Shown: positions 44,749-57,860, counted from the first letter of the stretch. The stretch is 64,000 nucleotides of DNA from Falciphora oryzae (GCA_000733355.1 JNVV01000003.1:2474177-2538176), one strand, 5' to 3'. Numbers and translations: made by a program. The notes: generated from the sequence alone by a model not told the origin.

Positions 44749-47700
44749 GCGCTGCCAGACCACGCACCCGACCCATTGAAGTTTTCGCCCCGAGCCGTCA
44801 CCCGCCTTGACGAGGAGGATGAAGACGCCTGGGACCAGACCCTGAGGCCATTTGCCTTCGACTTCCCCCAGCACCACCCTCGCCTCATCGCCCACTCGCG
44901 GGAGTCGTCCATCGAGAAGATCATCGCCCAGCAACAGCAGCAGCAACTGAACCAAGGCGGGCGTGCGCCCTCGCCCGCCGGCCCCTCCGTCCCACCGGTC
45001 TCGTCCCCCGTCTCGGCCCTTTCGTCCCCGCGACTCCACGGTGCTGCCGCGCGACCTGGCGCTGCCATCGGCGGAGTTCTTGAACGAGCCGTCGATCCCA
45101 AAGCCGCTACCTACGGCCACCACCGCCAGACCTCTATTGTCCATGGGATCCAGCACTCGAGGAATGGAAGTCTGGGCAGCACCGCGTCCAGCCCCCTGAG
45201 CCCCCAGATGATTGCCGCCGCCGGCGCTGCCTTCTCGCCGGACAGGCCCGACATGAATCCGTATGGCTTCGCCGACCCCGACTCGTCCTCCCTCTCATCC
45301 CGCCCCTCCACCACGGCCTCGGGGACCACTCTGGTCGGCAGTCCCAATGTCCCCGAAAGGACCTCGTCCGTCGCCGATGCTGGCTCCCATGCTCCGGCCC
45401 ACAGGAAGCCGGAGCGTGTGCACAGCGGCAGAACGAAGCGGCACCACGCCCAGCACCCCTCACACTCGTCCCGCCACAAGGACGATCAGAAGACGGTGGG
45501 CGGCTATGCCATGCATGTCTTGTTCACCTCTGTAAGACCGCGCCATCCACTGTCCGCCCTCTCAGCAGGCGAGGCCACCCGCTGATGCAAACGGACTGAC
45601 TGACGCCGCCCGACTGTGGTAGTTTATCGCTCAAGCCGAGGAGAAGCTCAATGAGTGCATCGCTTCCCATCCCTCTGACCCGGAGCCCCAGGTTGAGCAG
45701 ATCTGTGGGCCCGGCGCCGACTCTGCGTTTGACCAACTGATAGTGGCCCTCGGCCACATCGCAAAGCAGAAGCCGAAGGCATTGATAGACTCTATGATGC
45801 TGTGGAGGAAGAGCAAGAGCGACGCCGCGGGGGACGCGCGCAAGCAGCTCCAGCAATCCAAGACCTCCCAGCCAGGCGGTCCTCTGCTGAGGCGGAACAC
45901 GGAGCCCCTGCAGCCGTCGTCGGGAGGCGGCAATATCGCCGGCGACGGCGGCGTGTTGCTCGCGACCAAGCAGGAGTACGTCACCCAGACGGAGCGCCGG
46001 TCCAGCGTCTCTACATACCTGCTGTGCCGCGTCCTCCTCGAGGTGATCAGCCAGAGCAATCTCAGCCTCATCACGCCCGAGATGGAGGATAAACTGGAGG
46101 ACATCATTTTCAGCCAGCTGAAGGTCGCCGACACGGAGCAGCTGATGATATCGCCCCTCAAGCTCGCAAACTGGAACATCTTTGCACAGTTGCTCGGCGT
46201 CATGAGTGATATCAACTTCACAGGTGTGGCGAATCGCTTCATACAAGACCTGGATCGCTCACTCCAGGAGCTCGGCTCTAGGGGCTCGACTTTGCCGTCG
46301 CGGGAGGAGATCGAAGGCGGCATCGAGCTGGTTTTGGGTGGTATGAAGCACCTCAAGATCGCCCTCTCTCCCGAGGAGGCATGGGAGAAATCGTGCGAGT
46401 TCATGAGCGCGCTGGGCAGGCTGTTTGCCAAATCTCATGGCCAGAAGATCAAGTCGTCGTTCTGCCAGATCCTGGAGATGTTGCTACTTCCCATCGCCGC
46501 CAAAGCCACAAACATCCATTTCACACATCCCAAGTGGGCTGACGTCCTGACCACCATCAGCCCGCGCCTAGCTCAGATGTTCGTCAAGCCCCGTCACTGG
46601 TACTACTCGTTCCCCCTCACGGCTACGATGCTCTGCGTGTCGTCTCCCGAGACATTTTCTAGTCAGTGGCTTCAGCTGGTCTATCCCCTCCAGCCCAAGC
46701 TGAAGGACCGATACACCAAGCCGCTCTGCTTGCAGGTCATCTCGAGGCTGCTATGGACCTATCTATACCGCACCACCGACTCTCCCAACGCGACGACCCG
46801 GAAGTTAGACGAAGTGCTAAAGCTTGTTTTGCCCACAACGGCCAAACGGACCGCTATTTCGACGGACACGACAGTCTCGGAGCCCCTGATCCAGATCATC
46901 AGGATAATAGGCTTCAAGCACCCCGAGTTCTGTTTCAAGACAATCATTTTCCCACTGGTGAATGCCGACCTCTTCTCGTCCAACAAGGAGCTGAAGGTGG
47001 AGAATCTCGACCCGGACAAGATCGTCATCGGCATCAGAGCCTTCCTGGCCGTGATGACAGACCTCGAAAGAGGCGAGCTAGGGAGGCCACCTTTCCCCCA
47101 GTACTACCCAGTACCGTCTCCGCCCGACCGGGCCACGCCAGCATCCCCGGCAGCAATCGTATCGTTTAGTGGCGGCGCGCCTGGAAGCCCGCTTGAAGCA
47201 CCCCCTGTCGACGAAGGTCCGCCTCGCCGCGTCATGACGGCCGTCCTGAGCGAATCTGTCCGAGACTACTATGTCAGGTTCTGCGAAATCCTTGGCAAGA
47301 TCACGATTATTTGCGACAACACATTCGGGGGACAGGCCGCGCTTGACGAGAAATTCAACTCGCCGACGCCAAAGACGCCGATCGCGGACACGTTCACCTT
47401 CTCGCGACGCGACGAGCACCAGAACCCCTCGGACCACAAGCAGGCGTTCTATGAGCTGCTTCATGTTGCCGTTCAAGCACTGCCCCGGTGTCTCGCGGTC
47501 GACATCCCCTTCAACTCGCTGATTAACCTGCTGTGTACTGGGACAGCCCACGTGCAGTACAATATTGCCGAGTCGTCGGCCACCTCCTTGAAAGCCATTG
47601 CGCGCCAGTCACACGCCCAGCAGGTCACGATGGGATTCTCCAGGTTCATTTTCAACTTCGATGATAGGTACTCGACCATGTCAGACGGTGGTATGCTTGG

Positions 47701-50700
47701 CGCGGCACACATCGAAAACACGCTGAGGCTCTATGTGGAGCTTCTGCACATATGGATCGAGGAGATCCGACAAAAGACCAAGAACGCAGCTGGCGGTGAC
47801 CTGGTCGCGCCTGACAAGCGAGGCATGAAGCTTGACTTGTCGAGCATCTGGGCCGAGGTTGATCAAGTGGAGGCGCACGGACTGTTCTTCCTCTGCTCTC
47901 AGTCGCGCAGAGTCCGCGCCTTTTCTATCACCGTTCTTCGTCTGATCACCGAGTTCGACACGGCCCTGGGCAAGTCAACGTCTGACGACAAGGACGGCGT
48001 CAGGCTTATCGATGTGCTCGAGAATGATTACGCGCGGGTCATGAGCTTCAACGACGAGCATCTATCGGTTGCCGAAAGGAGCCGGCTCCAGAGAGGCATG
48101 CAAGACAGTAGCAACCACGGGCTGATCAAACTTTGCTCTAGCGACGTCTCGTACGACACGACCCTCTGGTTCAAAGCGTTCCCTCACCTCATTCGGGTGG
48201 CTTACGATCGTTGTCCGTTCGCCATCGCCATCGGCCGGGACTTGATCTGCAACCGGATCCTCCAGATGTACAAGGCGATTACCCTTCTGTCGGAGCCAAG
48301 CAGAGGCCTCTACTTCGGCTCCGATCCAGGCAGTGCCCGTGCAGCGGGGAGGACTCCAACTACGCAACCGGAACTCGTCATCGAGCAGTGGAAGCTGTAC
48401 CTCGTCTTTGCCTGCACGACAATGGCGGACCCCGGCACTCTACCACAGCCCAAACCTCCCCAGGGGACACAGCACGGGCGCAAGGGCTCGAACAAGATGT
48501 CTGCAACGACCGACAAGATTGTCACGGCTCGGGTCCTCTTCAAGTATCTAACTCCCATGCTCTCCGTGTCGTCCGCCTCCGTCAGGGAAGCCGTCGTGGT
48601 AGCGATGGGATCCATAAATCTATACATCTATCGTACGCTCCTGGAGGAGCTGCAGGGACATGTGTCCAGGTGCAATGACGAAGCCAGGGCCCGGATCCAC
48701 CAGCGGACCAACAGCAGCCCCCGTCGAAACAGCAAGATGGACCTGCTCAGAACCGAGATAACGCACGTCTACAAGCTCACTTCGCACTTCCTCAAGGACT
48801 CGTCTGTGATACAGGACGATTGGATCCTCAGCAACCTCGTGACATACGCCAAAGACCTCAAGCTTTTTCTCATGGATGGCGAGGTCCAGATGGACTGGGA
48901 GTTCCAGAAGCTGAGGCGCCACTATTGTGGGCTGGTCGAGGAGTTGTTTGAGGGTGTCAAACGGACCAAGGACCCGACGCGATGGATGACATTCGAGGCT
49001 CGCAAGTCTGCATTTGCTCTGATGGAGGACTGGTGCGGCTTTTCTCCAAACCAGTCGCACATACGACATCGCGAGGACACCATGAGGCAGTCGATAATTG
49101 ACCAGCAGTCCCTCGGCGAGCGAGGCACTCTGAGCGCGGCCATGGAGATCGAGAAGCGGAACCTCCGGACAGCGGCACTGAGTGCCATGGCTGCACTCTG
49201 CGGCGGCCCCATCAGCGTTACTACCGAGAGTGGCGTCTCACTCCAGTTCGACCTCCGCAGAATGCTCGGCTGGATCGAGTCCATCTTTACGACACCCAAA
49301 GGCAACGATCGCATGAAGGTCACTGGCAGGCGCGCGCTCAAAAACCTGATTGTCCACAACCAGGAGTACCCATACCTCCTAGAGCACTGTATTGGGCGGT
49401 GTTACCTCGCGGACGTGCCCAAGGTGCTCGAAAGCTACTTCAGTGTCATTACCGAGGTGCTGCTCGGGTACCCCGAGTACCCGGCATCGTTCTGGAAGCT
49501 TCTCCCTCTGTGCTTGTTCACGCTGGGCAACGATCAGAGCGATATCAGGACCAAATCAGCCCGTATCCTGAGGGCACTCGAGGAACGCCAGCAGCCCAGC
49601 CGTAGCTCCAAGCTCCAAGACTTCGACATCAGCATTTCGGACAAAACCAAGGCAGTCTACAAACTGGCGCAGTATAAGATCTCAGAGAGGCTCTCAAAAC
49701 AGTATACAGAGCTGGCCTTCTACTTCTTCTCAGAGCTCTCGCTCTACTTCAAGGAGCTCCAGCCCGGCGCGCAGAGGAACATGGTGGCCGTGGTACTGCC
49801 GTGGATCCAGTCGATCGAGCTCAAAGTCGACCCCAACGGCGGGCCCGTAGCACAATCCTACATGCTCCTAGCAAACCTCTTGGAGATCACTGTCAAGGCC
49901 AGTTCCGCGCTTCACAACGAGGTACAAGCGCTCTGGCAGGCATTGGCGACTGGGCCACACCCCGGCAACGTTAGGCTTGTCCTGGACTTCATTATGTCGC
50001 TATGCCTGGAGCGCAGAGAGCAGAACTTTGTCGAGTACGCTAAGCAGATAGTAGTATTCCTTGCGAGCACCAACAGCAGCCCGGGACAGAAGGTGGTTGA
50101 GTTCCTCCTGCTACAGATCACGCCCAAGGCCATGGTCCCGAACGAGAAGCGGGAGACGATACCGCCCCCGTCTGACATCGGCCTGCTTCCATACTGTGCC
50201 GACCTCTCCGACACGCTCCCTATCGGCACAAAGCAGGCAGGCTTCTCACTTGGCCAGCTGTCCATGATACTGCTTGTGGATCTCATGGTGTCTCCGGTCA
50301 AGATCGTGCCAGACAACGTACCGGTGCTGCTACAGGCAGTTACCGTGCTGTGGGACCACTACACCCCGCTAGTCCAGGAGCAAGCCCGTGAAATGCTCGT
50401 GCACCTCATCCATGAGCTTGTCATCTCAAAGCTGGACGATGCAACACCTTCGTCCGCTCGGAAACCCATAGAGGATTTGATTGACCTCATCCGCAGTCAT
50501 GACAAGCTTGTCGTGTGGAATTATGAAGACAGCAACGGGAAAGTCGATGGTCCGGACCATAACGTGCCTCCAAGCATGGAGTATTTGGCAGCCGAGCTGG
50601 TCAAGACCTTCGAGGCGATATTCGCGGGCATCAAGGAGCAGTGGGCTCGGCAGTCACTGACGTGGGCAACATCGTGCCCGGTGCGACACTTGGCCTGCCG

Positions 50701-52627
50701 GTCCTTCCAGATCTTCCGCTGCATTCAAACGTCCCTCGACCAGTTCATGCTCGGCGACATGCTGGCCAGGCTCTCCAATACCATCGCCGACGAGGACCCG
50801 GAGATCCAGACTTTCGCCATGGAGATCCTGACCACATTGAAAACGCTCATCTCGAGCCTCGATGCCGACAAGCTCGCCGCATTTCCGCAGTTGTTCTGGA
50901 CCACCTGTGCCTGTCTCGAGTCTATCAACGAGAGGGAGTTCCTTGGCGGTGTGGAGATGCTCAACGAGTTTCTGGACAAGCTGGACTTTTCCTCTCCCAG
51001 CGTGCAACGGCTGCTCCTGGATGGTCGGCCGCCTAAATGGGACGGCTACTTCGAGGGTCTGCAGCCACTGCTATACAAGGGTCTCCGATCTTCCGTCTGC
51101 CTCGAGGCCACCCTCGCCACTCTCGACAGGCTGGCTCTCCTCCAGGGTGACCTGATTGGGGATGAGTGTAGCATTTTCTTCACGATTGCGGCTAATCTTC
51201 CCAGGTTCCTGCATGCCATGGACCAACCACGGCCACTGGACGAGTCGGTCGCTAGGACCGCCGAGGTTCTGCGCGGCGTTGCTGTCGAGAACAACCACTC
51301 GCCCGTCGCACTCGTTCTGACCGGGTTCCTCTCGGGCAACTACCAGACTGGGAAAGAGCTGATACAGGCAACCTTCTCGGCTTTCAAGGAGTCATTCTCT
51401 GCTCAGCTGGACTTCAGGATGATTGTCATGATTATGGGCTTCCTGACCAACCGGATATCCTGGGTCAAAATCAAGACGATGAAGGTGCTACATGTCATCA
51501 TCTCCGAGATCGACATGAGGCGACCAGACATTGCTGGCCACGGGTCTGACCTGCTCTCCCCTCTTCTCAGGCTGCTCCAGACGGAGTATTGCATGGAAGC
51601 CCTGCATGTCCTAGACAACATAATGAACATATCGGGCTCATCCATGGACAACCAGCATCTTCGGATGAGTATGACCAGGCCCACTTCAAAAGCCGCACGG
51701 AAGGAGTACGAACGAACGCAGAGTCTGTTTGGGATACCGGAGGAGTCGGGCTGGGCAATCCCAATGCCGGCCAAAAAGACGGACTCGACACGAGCCAATA
51801 TCCATACGGCCTTCTACATGTGCCAGAGCGTCGGGGGCGCAATGACCGACGTCACGCCGACGCCCGAGGTCGAGTTCCACGCCGACGAGTTCCCCTACGG
51901 CTACTTCCCGTCGGAGAGGACCGAGACAATGATGTCAGACGAGGCGCGCGGAGACGGTAACGCGGGCGACCTGGTTATGAAACTCGACAGCCTCGACGAT
52001 TTCTTTGACGACCTGACGGCGAGTCCGCCGAGCGAGGGCCGGTCCTCTCACACGATAACCGAGCTGGCACCGGCGGACAACTACGAGATAGGCGCGCAGC
52101 TGTACGACGAGCAGGTGCTCCCCATACTCCACCAGGCATCCACCAACAACTCATTCCAGAACGGGTTCGTGGACAGGTCGTCGCCACATCCCAGAGACGG
52201 CGGTGGCGGGCACACCAACATGATGACGCCTGGCGCCTTCAGCTTCGGGCAGTCTTCGCCGTCGGCGGGCCGGCCGGCGCTGCACTCGAGGTCGATCACG
52301 TCCCCGTCGGCGCCGGCGTCGTACCAACCGAACCTGGGCGAGATCACGTCCGACGACGAGCTGTTTTCGGACGGAGATGACGAGCGGCCCAACACCGGGG
52401 CCGGGGGCGAGGGCTCCTTCTTCCTTGAGAACATGGTCAAGCCGCTCGCCCAAAGCACGAGGACCCGAATGCGGCGGCTGACGGGCAGCGGGAGGACGCG
52501 CGAAGAGCGGCAGCAGTACGTAGATTTGATACGATCAGATCGAGCGGGCGGGCCCCCTCCGCAGGTGCCCAAGCTTCCAAGCTCCTACCTGCGGGGAGGC
52601 TCGCCGTCATCGACGGACATGGTTTGA
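44749..52627 (+). CDS. TAO3: Cell morphogenesis scaffold Tao3/Mor2/Furry family, 5' end uncertain
   Basis: A very large HEAT-repeat scaffold of the RAM/MOR network (with Cbk1/Orb6-type kinases), controlling polarity and hyphal morphogenesis. Exons 44749-45531 and 45623-52627 encode at least 2595 aa in one frame; the intron 45532-45622 has donor GTAAGA. The first recognised exon opens after a CTCAG acceptor, because the frame meets a stop at 44707-44709. The true start is therefore in an upstream exon before or within the N gap. The disordered N-terminus contains LRPFAFDFPQHHPRL and SREASIEKII-like sequence (here SRESSIEKII). The Furry N-terminal domain starts near VALGHIAKQKPKAL. The central and C-terminal Mor2/PAG1 regions follow (for example ELAFYFFSELSLYFKELQ and VLHVIISEIDMRRPDIAG). 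The 7-kb second exon is uninterrupted. The Ser/Asp-rich tail ends SPSSTDMV. Confidence 0.93.
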
Positions 52628-53346
52628 TAAACGAGGAAATGAAATGAATAGAGTTGCCAAGAGAAGGAAGCACGGGGGATTTGCGCTTGTTTTTTCTTCT
52701 ACGTCGATTTGATGATACGATACCCTCGCTAGTTACAGTCTTACTTGAGCGTTCATGTTCACATGTACGGCGTCCAATACGCTTACTGTTGCAATAGAAT
52801 ATCTAGGTGCCTATTTAAGAGTCTTTGGGCAGACTGTTTCGGGATGAAAACATGTGATTACAGACGCGGGGACGTTTTCGATATCACACAAAGAGACCCG
52901 AACGTCCCTCGAGAGCGCAGCGGTTTGTTTACCTTGATTGCCGCGTCTCTGGCACTTGGAGGTCATAGTGTCTCTTGATGCGGCAGACGCCAACACGGTT
53001 GTGTTTGAATCGAGGCGGACCTGTTCTGAGGAGTTTACGAGGATATCACGAACCCTTGCCAGGGACGTATCAGCATCTTAGCTCCAAAATAATCAGATAA
53101 CAGCTTGATGGATTCGTCAAGACCAACCCTTGTAACACCTCAAATATCCAGAATAAAGATACTGTCTATCTTGACGATGGCGCGCTGCCCCTGGGCGTAT
53201 GGCCCAATTTTTATTAGCCGATATCGAGCCAAAGGGGTGTACTTCGTGGTAGAGTTGAGTGCGGTTTGCTGCCTCGGAGGAGCGTATCTAGACAGACTCT
53301 AGTAGCGATATCTAGACGGCCTCTAATAGCGATATCTAGACGGCCT
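52628..53346. other. Convergent 3' region of Tao3-like gene and DIB1
   Basis: About 720 bp between convergent stop codons, AT-richer than the genes. A TATCTAGGTGCC motif lies near 52800. Its DIB1 end is made of the 24-bp tandem repeat described separately. No gene was seen. Confidence 0.6.
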
Positions 53347-53366
53347 CTAGTAGCGATATCTAGTCG
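53285..53366. repeat. 24-bp tandem repeat built from the DIB1 stop-codon region
   Basis: Three complete 24-bp copies start at 53285, 53309 and 53333, and a partial fourth starts at 53357. Each copy carries TCTAGA and most carry GATATC. Read on the minus strand, the copy nearest the gene is the DIB1 terminal exon itself (Arg-Tyr-Arg-Tyr then TAG). The others repeat this ending downstream of the stop, in the same frame. Copies differ at one to three positions. Confidence 0.92.
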
Positions 53367-53965
53367 AGTAATCTGAGAGCAGTTGATCACATTAGCAACT
53401 ATGTCTGTATGGGGAAGGTGGCGTGCATGTGCTCTCGGCAAAAGTACTCACCCTTGGGGCTGACGACCAGACCGCGCCCCTTCTTTGCACCACGGTAAAT
53501 CGTCTCGATGATGTCGATAAGCTCTTGCTTCTCCTCAAGCTGTCGCGTTTCCACCAGGATGGGTATGTTAGCAGTCAAGGCGGGCTGGGGAGCTGGTGCG
53601 CAGACTCGGCGCATATGGGCAATAAGAAATATCGACAGGAAACGTACCACGAGGGTAAGCTTGTTGTTGTTGCCTGTGCCAAAGTCGCACATGATGTGCT
53701 TGTTGCGGAAGAAGAACATGACGGTCATGGGGTCGTAGAGCTCGTACATCTGGTTGAAGTCCGGGACCTGGTCGATGTCGCAGACGTAGACGGCGGCGAA
53801 GTTCTTGACCTTGTCGGCGATCTTGAAGAGCACCTCGTCCATCTTCATGCAGTCCGGGTCGCCGTCGCGCCCGAAGCGGATCACGACCAGGCGCTCGTCC
53901 TCGGACAGGATCGCCTGGTCGACGTGCCACGCCGTGTTGAGATGGGGGAGAACGACGGAGCCCAT
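53347..53965 (-). CDS. DIB1: U5 snRNP thioredoxin-like protein DIB1/Dim1
   Basis: The Dim1/TXNL4A component of the U4/U6.U5 tri-snRNP, required for pre-mRNA splicing in the nucleus. Exons in minus order 53648-53965, 53452-53539 and 53347-53372 encode exactly 143 aa, the family length. MGSVVLPHLNTAWHVDQAI starts the protein; LVVIRFGRDGDPDCMKMDE, DIDQVPDFN and PMTVMFFFRNKHI follow in the thioredoxin fold, which lacks a CxxC site as expected. LIDIIETIYRGAKKGRGL precedes the C-terminus DYSTRYRY, supplied by the 26-nt last exon. The first intron (53540-53647, 108 nt) is stopless and in frame. The last intron has donor GTGAGT and acceptor CTCAG. The final codons lie inside a 24-bp tandem repeat. 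Divergent from URB1. Confidence 0.97.
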
Positions 53966-54406
53966 GGTCGCTGCTGGTGCTGGTCTCGTTTCGAACGAAT
54001 CCGTGCCGTGTGGAAGCGTCGTCGTGTGATTGTCTAGGAGTACCCAAGAGGTAGGTTGGGTGGTGGGTGAATTCAGCCGCGCTCCCTGTCGGGTCTTGGT
54101 ACGTCAGAGTCGGATGCCGCGAGTGGGTTGGATGAAATATGGGGGAAGTGGTTCTCACCCCTGCCTGCTGCCGGGTGGAGCCAATCGCGCCGCCTGCGTG
54201 TCTGTGCCAAGGCGCTAAGAGAGCAGCAAAGAAAAGGCGGGGAGGGGGCCTCTAATGGCAGTATTTCTGACCGCTTAATTATTTCCGTCGCGCAGAGCTT
54301 TAGCGCATCACGCCGACTTGACAGGGGGTTCGTCTGGTTTTGCCCACCTCAAGGATGCACATTCACCACTAAAAAGAGCATCGACAACCAATTCGAAGCC
54401 GGTATC
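53966..54406. promoter_or_regulatory. Bidirectional promoter of DIB1 and URB1
   Basis: A compact 441-bp interval between the two start codons; both promoters and leaders must fit here. No individual element could be assigned with confidence. Pairing of a splicing factor with a ribosome assembly factor is a common housekeeping arrangement, and this is inference. Confidence 0.55.
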
Positions 54407-57400
54407 ATGGGGAAACGGGCGTCGCGCGGGGCTCCCCCAAATTCCAATTCCCGGAAGCGGGTGAAGGTAGCGCATGAGGCGCCGACTTGTGAGGATGTCA
54501 CAACGAGCCGCCAGCTCCGCCAACTCCTTGCCTTTGAACCGGACCTGGGAAAGGCCGGGCACGGTGCGAATGACCCGATATGAACCACGCCCCTCAAGCG
54601 CAGCAGGCCGGCGCGATCCCCGGCTAACTTTTTGGATAGGACTGCAGTCTTTCAAGGTCTTCCTCGACAACTTCAGCAACCAATCCTCCCCCGAACGACT
54701 TGACATTCTATCGCAGTACCTGCAGGCCTCTGCCCCCAAAAACCATGAAGACCCCGATGCTGTCTACCTGGAGGATATCATGGCCACGTGGGACTATGCC
54801 ACTCAGATGGGCAACGAGGACATCCTGTCAGCCGTCGCCGTCGTCCTCGCGCTCCTTCTCAAAGCCCTCTCCGAAATCCTGGACCTGCGGCCCCAGGGGC
54901 TAGGGATTTGTCGGACTCTGCTCCAGAAGCGCCAGCTTGAGCTTCTGGCTAAGAATTTGTCGGCAGATAAGGCCAAGGGCTACATAATATCTCCAACACT
55001 GCGCTTGGTGCGCGAGGCCGTCTGCTTCGACGGCGGCGCCCTCTCGAGAGCCTTCTTCCGCGCCAGGAAGTATACATACGACTCCCTAACCAGGAACATG
55101 AGAATCAAGTTTCTCGGCGGGGGTGTCGAGGACAGCAGGCGGACTTCTTCCCGGACCAACGCCATTCGCCTCCTTATGAGCTCACTGAAGTTTCTCCACT
55201 GGGAAGCCAAGAGGGAGCTATTGTACGAGAGGGACCTCGCTGCCGCCTTGACGAGCTCCATCAAGGATGACCCGCCCTACCTGGTCCTAGAGGTGCTGGA
55301 CGGCTTGAAAGCTCATGTTCTCATGGACAAGCAACTGCCTGTCGAGACCAAATCAAAGCTGCTGAACACTACTCTGCTCACGCGCCTTGCTCTGCTGTAT
55401 ACTTACAGCCACACAACACCTGGCGACACAGAAACACGGCCTGTTGACGACGCAGCCCACGAGTTTCTCATGACTGTATGTACGTCATCGGAGTCTGGGG
55501 TTCTGCGGCCCGAGTTCGGCCTGTATCCCAAAGGTATCGACCCCAGTAACGACCAGCTGCACGACTCCGCTACTAGATCCGACGTCAGCCTGGATCGCAT
55601 CGTCTGGGCAGACAAGTTCAAGGAGGATGTTCCTGTCCACAACACCACCCTTTCCGAGTTTATCAAGACTCTACGTCCATGGACCAGCTCGAAGCAAAGC
55701 GAGCTCATAATAGCCATTTTCCGCACCGCGCCGGAACTGGTTGCCGACTACTTTTTGAGTAAAAGAGACTTTACCTTCGAGCCAAAGCTCTCGGCGACAT
55801 GGATAGGGTATGCCGCCCTGCTATTTAACACAGTGCAACTCCCTTTGCCTTCCTTCTTTGGCAGCAGGGCCGGGTTCTCTCCTCTGCCGCCTCCAATATC
55901 TCTGGTACTGGACAACATCCTGCCATTACCTGTGAGCCAGAAGGTCCTCGTCAGGTGTTTGTCACACGAATCAAAGCTGGTCTCGTTCTTCGCCACCCGC
56001 CTGCTCGTGCTCGCTCTCCAGAAGCTGGAGATGGCCTTGCAGATGATGCAAAAGGCCTCCTCAACTCTCGGACCTCTCTGGTCTGAGGCCGCAAGGAAGC
56101 TCACGGACGAATTTTCGCAGCGGTGTCCGGACCTGAAGTACGTCACCACAGCCTTCCGCGGGATCCCCGAAGAGGACTTGCTCTCCCGAGAGGCTGCCAG
56201 TCGGCTGCTCCGTCTCTACTACCACGTCATTCCTCAAGTTGCTCTCCTGGCCAAGTTCGATGTATCACCCCTCCTGGTCAACGCCATAAAGCGATTCGAT
56301 GGGCAAGGCAGGTCAACCCAAGATCAAGCACTTGCCCTAGTGGAGCTTGAGAATCTCGTCGCAATCGCCAAATCTTCACCCGGAATGCGATGGTTTGCCA
56401 AGGTGGAGAGCCCATCCTTGTCGCCTTTCACGTCGCTCCTCAAGGTATACCTTGACACCCCGGAGGGCATTCTTCCCGAGACCCTGGAGAGTACCTTAGC
56501 GTTCGTGGCGAACGAACACGAGATCTTCCTTTCTGAGGATCAAGGCGGCTTTACCTTACGCCACCTGTTCGTGACGCTCAATAGGCTACATGCCAGGGTT
56601 TCACTAACATCCAGCGCGGAGTTCTGGGGGTTCCTGGATAATTGTTTGCAGCGATGTTCGGCAACTCCTATACGTTACATTGAACTGGTGCAGGAGCTGG
56701 CTCCAAACACCAAGACGAGCCCGCTCACTGCGACCATAAACGAGCAGCTGCCGTTCATCGTGCGGTCTGGAGACTCGTCGGTCTTGGCTGTTGTCAAAGA
56801 GTTTGTGTCGGTCTACACAACGGTTGCTCGCGCAGCGAACGAGCATGAGCCACTTCTCAAGGCACTGCAGAAGCCCGTTGGAGCGGCCTTCATCCGGAAG
56901 ATGGATACCGATGCAGGCCCCAAAGCACCATCACCCGAGTCGCCGGCTACGCCAGAGGCCGGGGCTGCCACCGAGGCCGCCAGCCACCCATCTCCAGAGG
57001 ATCATAAATCATACGAAGCTCTGAGTAGCCTGGCGGCCGATTCAGAAATACCCGAGCCAGATAACCCGGCATTACTGAGATGGACGACGCGCAGCGCAGG
57101 GGAAATCATCGACGAGGGATATGCTTCGTCCCTAGTCGCCCTGCTCTCGTCATCCCACACCAGTATCCGAAAAGAGGCTCTGACCAATATCTTTAAAATG
57201 GCAGGGAAGATCAAGGAGTCATCGCACGAGGAGAAGGACCAGGTTTGGCTGCTCCTCGTTGAGCTTGCCGAGTCATGCAAGACGGAGGTCGATAAAGGCC
57301 CTGTGCCGGGTCAGATTGTGGCTTTCGCCCGGCGCGTGCTTGACGTGTTGAAGAACCCGCTGCACTGCCTGTACGACAAGGTCAACACATTTCTGACCCG

Positions 57401-57860
57401 GGGCCCCGTGTGGAGCCTGGACAGATTTCCTCTGCTCCACGAGGTTCTGCAGGAAGCGCCGAGTCGCGACGATTCGTACTATGCGTCGGTTTCGTGGCTG
57501 TTAGGATACCTCCTGGAGAGCCTCCGCACGCCTGCGGACCTAGCCCTCTTCCACAAGCGCAGGGTGTACGAGCGTATTCTGTCGCTGGCGAGCAACAGCT
57601 ACATGCGGCTGCCTCTCCGGTCGCTGCTCCTGAGAATCGTATACAGGACGACGTGCCTGGAGGGAGGGAGCACCACCCTCATCACGAGGTTCGGGGTCAT
57701 CAGCTGGCTGGAGGCGCAGCGGGCACAACGCAGTTCCGCCGTCGAATCAGAGCTGCTGAAGGCGTTGCAGCAGAGGATCTGGGACACGTGCGACCAGGAA
57801 CGCATTCAGGAATGGAGCAGAAAGGGCATCACAATGGTTGTTGACGACTGGGAGCTCTAG
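54407..57860 (+). CDS. URB1: Nucleolar pre-60S assembly protein URB1 (Npa1)
   Basis: Urb1/Npa1 is an early nucleolar factor for 60S subunit assembly, acting with a helicase module on 27S pre-rRNA. Exons 54407-54563 and 54640-57860 encode 1125 aa. The first exon reads MGKRASRGA, then a basic KRVKVAHEAP and TTSRQLRQLLAFE. It joins at phase 1 (donor GTGCGA, branch GGCTAAC, acceptor ATAG) to GLQSFKVFLDNF, the start of the Npa1 N-terminal helical domain. The middle is helical with KYTYDSLTRNMRIKFLGG, characteristic of Urb1, and the C-terminal NopRA1-type region includes LDRFPLLHEVLQEAPSRDD and SYMRLPLRSLLLRIVYRT. A longer upstream reading of exon 2 (from about 54474) would give an unrelated N-terminus and is rejected. 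It is shorter than yeast Urb1, as usual for filamentous fungi. Confidence 0.9.

Noticed and set aside
54474..54640. Longer URB1 N-terminus read directly from 54474
   Set aside because: This reading crosses the intron 54564-54639 and gives unrelated sequence; splicing from the ATG at 54407 gives the conserved start.
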